Below are positions 5,713 to 10,964 of a stretch of 10,964 nt of DNA, piece by piece (position 1 is the stretch's first letter; every line of letters starts with the position of its first letter). The translations under genes were made by a program, and so were the position numbers. The notes under the pieces were generated by a model, which saw nothing but the letters and a program-made list of their open reading frames with translations, did not search any database and was not told the DNA's origin. Origin of the DNA: an uncultured Oscillospiraceae bacterium (GTDB lineage: Bacteria; Bacillota; Clostridia; Oscillospirales; Ruminococcaceae); NCBI GenBank assembly GCA_900553955.1, contig USFO01000053.1:1-10964 (forward strand). The letters run 5' to 3'.

Positions 5713-7596
5713 ATGGGAATATTTTTTGCTTATGATGAAACGAACCACTCAGAACAAGAAAATTTAACACTTAAATCCCGACTTATCCCCGGGTATAATA
5801 TTGCTGACGGAAAAATTATATGTGAACAGTCACAAAAAGCAGTAGATGACATCAGTGCATTAGCATTAAACTTTAGCGCAAGGGCTGTTAACGCAATCGG
5901 GCGGGGCATGCATATTAAAAAAGGTGAAATCGCTAATTTTCTTGTATCCGATTTACTATTGCTTTCAGCAGAACAACTTATAGAGGCTCCTAACATTGGA
6001 GCAAAAATAGTAAACGAAATCATTTCTGTTATAAAAGAATATTGTGATACCGGAATCGTGTCTAAAGACGAATCGAATAAACACAATAGCAACGAAATTC
6101 TAGCTCCAGGTTATACTGTACTAAATGGGAAAATATTAAATCAAGACAGAAATATGTTTATTGGCGACGCTCCGATTTCTGTGCTTAATTTGAGTACAAG
6201 ATCAGGAAATTGGTTAAGGTGTAGTAGAAAAAATATGATTTCTGATTTGATAGGGCTTTCATTTGATGAATTAACAGCGATTAAAAATATCGGCATGATG
6301 GCAGCAAATGAAATTGAGGAGAAGCTTAAAATATATTTAGATTCTTCATTGGAAAATTTCAAAGAGATTGAACATAAAAATAAAGAACCACTCGCAAAAA
6401 TGGTTATTGCGTTGTTTGAAGAACATGAATTTTGTGCTCTCTCTTTCGAGGATGTGCTGCAAAAGTTTGAAGAATTTGATAAGGACACTGTTCAAGCGGT
6501 GCTCAATCAGCTTGTATCAGATGGGAAAATAGAAAGTGAAAATAATATGTATACGTTCCCTCGAATATCTTTTTTCGACTATATCGCAACTGAACTTGAT
6601 GAGCGTTCAGCTTCCGCTTTGAAAATGAGGGCAGAAAGAAAAACTCTGAATGAAACGGGATTGCAATTCGGAATCACAAGAGAACGTGTACGGCAGATTG
6701 AAAATAATATTTTTCGCAGAATAGCCTTTAGTAACCTCCGATTCAAAGAAGATGAATACGCTTATGCTTTTTGCAAATATAACATAGATAAAGATTTCTT
6801 TGTTGATGAAATCGGCGATGCAAAGCTTATGTATTATTTGGAAGGGAGATACGAAAGAGGACATCAAAAAATAGAAAACGCCTTGGAAGATAAAATGCTT
6901 TCAGAGGATTTTAAGATTCATGTAAGCCATTATTTGCACAAAGGCGAAATAAAAATAGATGGACAATATGTCAATGCTTCTCGTTCGGATGTCGAAGACT
7001 ATATAGTGGAACATTATTGTAAAAAAGCAATATCAGTTGAAGACTATTTCGATTTGTATGATCGTATTCTTGATGAAAATGGGATAACAGACGAACGGTT
7101 CAGGCATAATAAAGAGTCATTGAGAGGAAGAATAAACAAGTTTGCCAGAAGTGAAAATATTCTATGGACGCACAATCAAAAATTTCGCTACTACGATATT
7201 AAAGGCACTGATTTTACAGAGCTTTTAGAGACCCTAAGTCTTGAAAAATATAAAAACACAGAAATTTCGACCCGTAAATTTTTGTTGAACTATCCCGAGA
7301 TTATGTCTCAATATGATTTGCGTGATGAATATGAAATTCATAATCTGTTGAAAAAGATTCATGCGGAAAAACGCAATCCGAATATGGTCTTTAGCAGAAT
7401 GCCGACTATTGTATTCGGAGAATTTGATAGAAGTAAGGCTGTAAAAGAATTCCTGCTTGCCATGGCACCTGTAAGCATTGACGATCTTGCGGACGCTATT
7501 TCGGAAGAATATGGTGTTAGATCGGATTCGGTAAAGGCGGACTGGTTAGGCTGCATTTCGGAATATTTTCATAACGGAAATTATAGCGTTGATTAG
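5713..7596 (+). CDS. DNA-binding regulator: two alpha-CTD-like repeats plus sigma-70 region-4-like HTH
   Basis: A 627-residue protein, ATG start, with RBS AAGGAG six bases upstream. Residues 26-112 and 132-210 are two diverged copies of one unit: PGYxxxxGKI, then ISxLxLxxRxxN, then NIGxxxxNEI near the end (NIGAKIVNEI 94-103; NIGMMAANEI 192-201). The NIG...NEI part fits the helix-hairpin-helix of the RNA polymerase alpha C-terminal domain, which contacts DNA. Residues 226-284 look like a winged helix (SFEDVLQKF ... LVSDGKIE ... YTFPR). Residues 308-330 (ERKTLNETGLQFGI, then TRERVRQIE) are a sigma-70 region-4 helix-turn-helix. Residues 340-627 are charged, helical and unassigned. There are no nuclease, helicase or ATPase motifs. 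From memory, this domain set occurs in Firmicutes accessory and defence-type regions, often alone or attached to helicases. It is AT-rich (17 G/C of 60 in 6301-6360), unlike its neighbours, and flanked by 22-bp direct repeats. Its stop codon overlaps the right repeat, so the C-terminus may be truncated. Confidence 0.88.
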   Translation: MGIFFAYDETNHSEQENLTLKSRLIPGYNIADGKIICEQSQKAVDDISALALNFSARAVNAIGRGMHIKKGEIANFLVSDLLLLSAEQLIEAPNIGAKIVNEIISVIKEYCDTGIVSKDESNKHNSNEILAPGYTVLNGKILNQDRNMFIGDAPISVLNLSTRSGNWLRCSRKNMISDLIGLSFDELTAIKNIGMMAANEIEEKLKIYLDSSLENFKEIEHKNKEPLAKMVIALFEEHEFCALSFEDVLQKFEEFDKDTVQAVLNQLVSDGKIESENNMYTFPRISFFDYIATELDERSASALKMRAERKTLNETGLQFGITRERVRQIENNIFRRIAFSNLRFKEDEYAYAFCKYNIDKDFFVDEIGDAKLMYYLEGRYERGHQKIENALEDKMLSEDFKIHVSHYLHKGEIKIDGQYVNASRSDVEDYIVEHYCKKAISVEDYFDLYDRILDENGITDERFRHNKESLRGRINKFARSENILWTHNQKFRYYDIKGTDFTELLETLSLEKYKNTEISTRKFLLNYPEIMSQYDLRDEYEIHNLLKKIHAEKRNPNMVFSRMPTIVFGEFDRSKAVKEFLLAMAPVSIDDLADAISEEYGVRSDSVKADWLGCISEYFHNGNYSVD

Positions 7597-7616
7597 GTGT
7601 GCGTGGGAAAAGGACA
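7595..7616 (+). repeat. Right 22-bp direct repeat flanking the AT-rich gene
   Basis: Exact second copy of 5618-5639. The stop codon TAG of the upstream gene (7594-7596) uses the first two bases of the repeat, so the junction itself supplies the stop. Confidence 0.9.
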
Positions 7617-7640
7617 TTTTAGTTAAACGAGCGAACTTAC

Positions 7641-7800
7641 CGAAAGGAGCGTGCTCAAAAATGAAGCGTAAAATTTTATCCGTGCTCGGCGTGCTCATGG
7701 CGGTGCTCATGGCACTGACGGCGCTTGCCGCCTGCGAAAAAACCCCCGCCGGAGCAGAAAACAGCGGCGGGAGCGGGGAAAGCGAGGCTCAAAGCGAAAA
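7641..7800 (+). repeat. Lipoprotein 5' cassette, copy B
   Basis: Shares with copy C the RBS, the untranslated spacer, most signal-peptide codons and parts of the linker (CCCGCCGGAGCAGA, AGCAGCGGCGGGAG-like) before the sequences diverge completely. Confidence 0.85.
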
Positions 7801-8854
7801 TTCCGACGAACACGCAAAAGAGCTAACCGCGCAGATTCACGGCAACGCCGTGTGGCTTGAAGGTAGCGCAGACATCTACGAAGACCAGTACGGCACTATT
7901 TGGAACCCGACCATCGAGGTGAACGGCGCGGTAGTTCTGTGTAACGAAAACAATACTTTCGTCTACGACGCCGAGAGCGGAAAACTGCGCTACAAAACGG
8001 AAAATTACGGCGAAACAATTCGCGCGGAAGCTTATTCCGCAAGGGATGGCTACGACTACCGCCTGCTTTTACTCGACAGCGTCGTTTACCGCAGCACGAC
8101 CGATGAAAGCAAAGTGCTCCGTGAAACGCTCCCGCTTGATATGAAGTTCGAGCACAAGGAATCGTATGATGAATTCCGCGATTGCTACGACATAAACGAG
8201 CGGTATTTCACTTGGCACGACGACGACGGAATCAGGCTTTTGAGCCTTGACGGCGGCGAGCCGGAGCTTATCCTTTCCAACGAGGACTTGGACAAAAATT
8301 ACAAAAGTGTTCTTGCCGACCACCCCGAAAGTCTTGTAGAGCTTTTTGGCGAAAAGCGCTACGGCTGCCCGCGGTTCATATGCGGCGGAACAAAAATTGT
8401 TGCGACCGCCTTCAAGGAGAGCAGCATTTGCACCGGCATTGTAATTTACAATATTTCGGAGGGTAAAATCGAGCTTGGGCACTTTATTTATGAACCTGAC
8501 GAGGCACAATATCCGCTTGCCGACCGCTATGTCATGGATGATTGGTACAGAATTGACGCTGAAACTGATGAAATTTATAAAGCTGCGGGTGCTCTTGGTG
8601 ACCCACACGGATGGAGAACAGCCGACGGTGTTACCGCTGTTTTTTACCTCTATGGGCTGAACGGCGACGGTGATCAGAGTGACCGCCGCAACCTTCAGCT
8701 CTATGTTAGGGAGATTGACCACCCGCAGAAATATTTCCGCCATGTTGCCTCCATCGCCGACCCGACAACGGAGGCGACATTTACCTTAATCAGCAAGGAT
8801 TATTTGATAATCAGCATTAGTAATGATAAATTTGCGGTGAAATACAGCGAATAA
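7661..8854 (+). CDS. Surface lipoprotein with unassigned, possibly beta-propeller, domain
   Basis: A 397-residue protein. The frame is open from 7589, but the start is ATG 7661: it has RBS AAAGGAG 11 bases upstream and begins the lipoprotein signal MKRKILSVLGVLMAV with lipobox L22-A-A-C25. A Gly/Ser/Glu linker covers about 26-52. The mature part is acidic, with repeated strand-turn-strand phrases such as NTFVYDAESGKLRYKT, DGIRLLSLDGGEPELIL and GIVIYNISEGKIELG, typical of beta-propeller blades; that is an inference from pattern only, and I do not recognise the family. No catalytic motif is visible. It is expected to be anchored to the outer face of the membrane. It lies 79 bases upstream of the lipoprotein at 8934, without a terminator between, so the two are likely co-transcribed. 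Confidence 0.85.
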   Translation: MKRKILSVLGVLMAVLMALTALAACEKTPAGAENSGGSGESEAQSENSDEHAKELTAQIHGNAVWLEGSADIYEDQYGTIWNPTIEVNGAVVLCNENNTFVYDAESGKLRYKTENYGETIRAEAYSARDGYDYRLLLLDSVVYRSTTDESKVLRETLPLDMKFEHKESYDEFRDCYDINERYFTWHDDDGIRLLSLDGGEPELILSNEDLDKNYKSVLADHPESLVELFGEKRYGCPRFICGGTKIVATAFKESSICTGIVIYNISEGKIELGHFIYEPDEAQYPLADRYVMDDWYRIDAETDEIYKAAGALGDPHGWRTADGVTAVFYLYGLNGDGDQSDRRNLQLYVREIDHPQKYFRHVASIADPTTEATFTLISKDYLIISISNDKFAVKYSE

Positions 8855-8873
8855 GCGGCAGATAACTTTTCTG

Positions 8874-8886
8874 CGACAATTTGTCG
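8874..8886. promoter_or_regulatory. Short palindrome between the two lipoproteins
   Basis: CGACAA (8874-8879), one T, then TTGTCG (8881-8886): a perfect six-base inverted repeat 48 bases before the next start codon. No T run follows, so it is not a terminator. It may be an operator or an mRNA hairpin. Confidence 0.25.
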
Positions 8887-8910
8887 AGAGCAATTGCAAT
8901 GGACTGCCCA

Positions 8911-9060
8911 TTCGGAAAGGAGCGTGCTCAAAAATGAAAAGAAAAATTTTATCCGTGCTCGGCGTGCTCATGGCGGTGCTCATGAGCACCGCGGCGTTTT
9001 CTGCGTGCAATAAAGCTCCCGCCGGAGCAGACAGCAGCGGCGGGAGTGGGGAGAGTATAA
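8911..9060 (+). repeat. Lipoprotein 5' cassette, copy C
   Basis: Begins TTCGGAAAGGAGCGTGCTC like copy A and carries the linker words of copy B. Codons 3-5 differ slightly in DNA (AAAAGAAAA instead of AAGCGTAAA) but encode the same residues. Confidence 0.85.
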
Positions 9061-9614
9061 GCGAAAGCAGCGAAAGCGGCGGGGAAAGCGAAAGCTCCGC
9101 AGAAAATGAGCAGCGCACCGCGCTTTTCAAAGAGCTGAATGAAGAATATCTTCCCTTGTACGGCATTTTGATAAACGACGGCGAATGGAACTCGCCCGAA
9201 GAAATCGGCGTTGCCGGATTTTACATTTGGTATGCAGAATATATTATAGCGAACACGACAGTGGAAGAACGCTTCGAAAAGTACTCCGGCAATTCTGAGA
9301 GCGGATGCTGGGCTTTTCCGGCGGAGGAGTTCGAGGGCTTTGTTCAGCGATATTTCAATGTGAGTACCGATTTTCTTCGCTCCAGTGACATATACAGCGC
9401 CAAAAACGGCTGGTATGACATCGGCGGAGCCGACCGTTGGCTGAGTGATTACTCGTTTTCGATAGTTTCGCCGGACGATATTTCGATTTCCGGAAGCACC
9501 GCCACGGCGAAACTTACCTGCGTTTCTAATCTCGACTCATCGATGATTTATATGTATCTATCTCTTGATATTTCAGAAAGTCCATATAAATTTGTCGGTT
9601 GTAAACTGGAATGA
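8934..9614 (+). CDS. Small surface lipoprotein of unknown family
   Basis: A 226-residue protein, ATG start with RBS AAAGGAG. Residues 1-16 equal those of the lipoprotein at 7661; the lipobox is A21-F-S-A-C25 (weaker than usual, with Phe at -3), followed by a Ser/Gly/Glu linker to about 58. The mature domain of about 165 residues has helical segments (ALFKELNEEYLPLY; GFYIWYAEYII; FPAEEFEGFVQRYF) and then strands (YSFSIVSPDDISISG, TATAKLTCVS, YMYLSLDI), an alpha-then-beta order compatible with an NTF2-like or cystatin-like fold; that is speculative. No active-site motif is seen. It ends at TGA 9612-9614, directly abutting the stop of the convergent lectin-peptidase gene. Confidence 0.83.
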   Translation: MKRKILSVLGVLMAVLMSTAAFSACNKAPAGADSSGGSGESISESSESGGESESSAENEQRTALFKELNEEYLPLYGILINDGEWNSPEEIGVAGFYIWYAEYIIANTTVEERFEKYSGNSESGCWAFPAEEFEGFVQRYFNVSTDFLRSSDIYSAKNGWYDIGGADRWLSDYSFSIVSPDDISISGSTATAKLTCVSNLDSSMIYMYLSLDISESPYKFVGCKLE

Positions 9615-10727
9615 TTATGCGGAATGTTCTACCATGTCTTCGGGAAACACCCATGTTTCGTCGGAATCCCAGTATCTCGCCTTGCTCTGACCGGAATAAG
9701 TAAAGAACCAGTCGAACGGATTCTCACAGGAATCTGTGCCTTTATACAAGCCGCCACCATTATTATTGCTGTTTTGAAGTGATGGAGTATAGTTTGGATA
9801 TGCTGTATCGGTATCTACTTCTACATGAACATGAGCTCCTCTGCACCACTCACCAGTATTTCCACTTTCTCCAAGGGTTGTACTTGTTGTTACAGCATCA
9901 TTCAGCTTTGCGGATACACTTTTCATGTGAAAATATCTTACAATGAGATCTTTATAGGTGCCTCCGGATACCGGAATACAATTCAGATATTTTACTGAAA
10001 TAAAATATCCTTCTTTTGTGTTGTACCCCGTTCCAACAACAGTGCCATTACCTAAGCCTTTAAGTATAGTTCCTGCACTGCAAGCAATATCGGCTCCATA
10101 ATGAGAACTGCCATTATAGGAGCCTGCATAAGAAGAGTTCGGGTCGGTAGTTCTGCTCGCAGAGAGAGTGTTGACTCCATTTATCGGAAGTCTGAGCTTT
10201 TGACCGTTTTCTCCGCCGCCAGTCTCCCCGCCGGAAGAAGAGCCGGAATCTTCGGTGAAGAACCAGAGCTGATGATAATCACCGCCGCCGTTAAGCTGTT
10301 CTGCCCAGTAGACATTTCCGTCTGCACCTGCCTGTTTGCCGACTGCGGTAGCGTTTCCGTTCGTGTTGTTGCTTGCGGTAAGGTAATAGTCCTTACCATC
10401 AACTTTTGTTTGAAGTAGAATGTAGTAATAAATGCCGTGGGCTTCAAGTTTGATTTTCTGCGCAGCTGCGTCTTTTGCAGAAGCCTTCCAAATGTCAGCA
10501 TTGTCGAGGTAGGTGGACGCGGTGTAGCGGTCAAGGCAGAAAGTTATATCGGTTTTGGGGCGAAGTCTGTCGCCGTCAAAGAGCCATTTCTGCTCGTTGG
10601 AATCATCGCTGGTGTAGAGAACAACATTCATTCCGTTTGCGGCAGTGCCGGAGGAATAAAGGTTCAGCATTCTTGTAGAAGATATTGCGCTTCTGATTTT
10701 GTAGGTTTTGTTGGTTTCAATACTCAT
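9615..10727 (-). CDS. Ricin-B-like lectin fused to M23 zinc endopeptidase
   Basis: A 370-residue protein, ATG start, RBS GGAAAGGA eight bases upstream on the minus strand. Residues 1-158 form a ricin-type beta-trefoil-like module with QxW motifs in NEQKWLF (45-50) and YHQLWFF (151-157); such modules bind carbohydrate. A Ser/Gly linker (160-175) leads to an M23 (LytM/lysostaphin-type) peptidase at about 177-345. Zinc ligands are H209 and D213 (HYGAD) and H301; catalytic histidines are H267 (YFHMK) and H299 (GAHVH). It is expected to cut peptide cross-bridges of peptidoglycan. No signal peptide or membrane segment is present, so export must use a holin, lysis or another route, as for phage endolysins; the alternative is a bacteriocin-like or injected wall hydrolase. 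It runs convergent to the lipoprotein at 8934 without a spacer. Confidence 0.9.
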   Translation of the reverse strand: MSIETNKTYKIRSAISSTRMLNLYSSGTAANGMNVVLYTSDDSNEQKWLFDGDRLRPKTDITFCLDRYTASTYLDNADIWKASAKDAAAQKIKLEAHGIYYYILLQTKVDGKDYYLTASNNTNGNATAVGKQAGADGNVYWAEQLNGGGDYHQLWFFTEDSGSSSGGETGGGENGQKLRLPINGVNTLSASRTTDPNSSYAGSYNGSSHYGADIACSAGTILKGLGNGTVVGTGYNTKEGYFISVKYLNCIPVSGGTYKDLIVRYFHMKSVSAKLNDAVTTSTTLGESGNTGEWCRGAHVHVEVDTDTAYPNYTPSLQNSNNNGGGLYKGTDSCENPFDWFFTYSGQSKARYWDSDETWVFPEDMVEHSA

Positions 10728-10742
10728 AATTTTTTCCTTTCC

Positions 10743-10756
10743 GACCTATTTAGGTC
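10743..10756. promoter_or_regulatory. Perfect palindrome next to the RBS of the lectin-peptidase gene
   Basis: GACCTA (10743-10748), TT, TAGGTC (10751-10756): perfect six-base arms, directly upstream of the GGAAAGGA ribosome binding site on the minus strand. It could be a repressor operator or an mRNA hairpin that controls access to the RBS. No T run follows, so it is not a terminator. Confidence 0.4.
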
Positions 10757-10835
10757 TTAAAAATTTTTTGTTTGATTTTTGTTTTTTCTTTTTCCTTTTG
10801 GCTTGCTCTGCAAGCAGTTCCGATTTAGTTTTCTC

Positions 10836-10856
10836 TTTTCCCTTTCCAAGGGAAAA
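10836..10856. other. Hairpin in the leader region of the lectin-peptidase gene
   Basis: TTTTCCCTT (10836-10844), TCC, AAGGGAAAA (10848-10856): a perfect nine-base inverted repeat. It lacks the following T run of a terminator on either strand. A second stem, GCTTGC/GCAAGC, lies at 10801-10815. The surrounding 237 bases (10728-10964) hold no confident gene. Confidence 0.4.
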
Positions 10857-10921
10857 AATCAGTCATCGCCGAATTTCGGACTCACCTCCGTTTTTCATAG
10901 TCAAAAAATCACCCCCTGTTA

Positions 10922-10951
10922 CATTTGCAAAACGTTTGTTCTGCAAAAATG
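10922..10951. other. Imperfect inverted repeat at the right edge
   Basis: CATTTGCA (10922-10929) and TGCAAAAATG (10942-10951) pair except for two extra A in the right arm, around an AAACGTTTGTTC loop. Its role is unknown; it may belong to a promoter or leader outside the window. Confidence 0.3.
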
Positions 10952-10964
10952 GCTTCGCAAAGGG

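Larger units (their letters stand above)
10746..10964 (-). pseudogene. Dubious Lys-rich frame at the right edge, interrupted by TGA
   Basis: On the minus strand one frame runs from the window edge to TAG 10748-10746 with a single internal stop, TGA at 10865-10863. The part before it holds ATG 10898, preceded by AGGGGG (13-base spacing), and reads MKNGGESEIRR. The part after it is strongly basic (KTKSELLAEQAKRKKKKQK ...). It may be the broken end of an upstream gene or chance in A-rich DNA. No family is recognised. Confidence 0.2.

Noticed and set aside
7589..7660. N-terminal extension of the lipoprotein from ATG 7589
   Set aside because: It would place 24 polar residues before the signal peptide, overlap the preceding stop codon and the 22-bp repeat, and has no RBS; ATG 7661 has a perfect RBS.
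10863..10865. TGA read as an amino acid
   Set aside because: tgt and other genes here end at TGA in sensible places, so the standard code applies; no selenocysteine-type element was identified.
10845..10870. A T-TTT-TTC slippery heptamer in the minus-strand frame starting at ATG 10866, as a programmed -1 frameshift
   Set aside because: The only nearby hairpin includes the heptamer itself instead of following it by a spacer, and the resulting product has no recognisable character.
1..10964. CRISPR array, tRNA, rRNA, transposase or integrase
   Set aside because: No regularly spaced repeats, no cloverleaf-like sequence with GTTCGAATC-type arm, and no enzyme motifs of mobile elements were seen on either strand.

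Overview
The window looks like a chromosomal segment of a Gram-positive Clostridia bacterium, most likely in the Oscillospiraceae/Ruminococcaceae. The reasons are AGGAGG-type ribosome binding sites, TTG starts, several Ser/Gly/Glu-linker lipoproteins, a LepA and a TGT of bacterial Firmicutes type, and an intergenic multi-hairpin repeat that I associate from memory with that group. I ran no database search, so the taxonomic call is an inference.

Layout. Positions 1-1552 are AT-rich: a possible gene tail at the left edge (1-72), about 400 bases without a convincing gene, then a lipoprotein (476-1228) whose reading frame breaks near 1222-1228 and continues in another frame to 1494, followed by a strong terminator (1526-1552). 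Positions 1635-3987 hold a GC-rich minus-strand unit: lepA (TTG start, strong RBS, recognisable promoter), then a small multi-pass membrane protein, ending in a GC-rich hairpin terminator. The 500-base gap 3988-4486 between divergent lepA and tgt is crowded: lepA promoter, a 7-bp tandem repeat, a three-hairpin repeat, a candidate plus-strand promoter, and a relict lipoprotein start reduced to its signal peptide. tgt (4487-5617) follows.

The most unusual part is 5618-7616. An AT-rich gene for a 627-residue DNA-binding protein combines two RNA polymerase alpha-CTD-like repeats with a sigma-70 region-4-like helix-turn-helix. It is bracketed by an exact 22-bp direct repeat: one copy starts right after the tgt stop codon and the other overlaps the stop codon of the AT-rich gene. 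This looks like an acquired segment, possibly cut short at its 3' end, inserted between tgt and the lipoprotein genes that follow.

Positions 7661-9614 carry two lipoproteins. Their RBS, signal peptide and linker are nearly identical in DNA, while the mature domains are unrelated. The relict at 4351 is a third copy of the same 5' cassette. Convergent with them, without a spacer base, is a minus-strand gene (9615-10727) for a ricin-B-like lectin fused to an M23 zinc endopeptidase with no signal peptide. The last 237 bases hold its leader, with a perfect palindrome next to the RBS and a dubious Lys-rich reading frame.

How the genes relate: lepA (translation) and tgt (tRNA queuosine modification) are housekeeping genes. 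The lipoproteins and the lectin-peptidase are cell-surface or cell-wall functions. The alpha-CTD/sigma-4 protein is best read as an orphan regulator of a type often found in accessory regions. No tRNA, rRNA, CRISPR array, transposase or integrase was seen.
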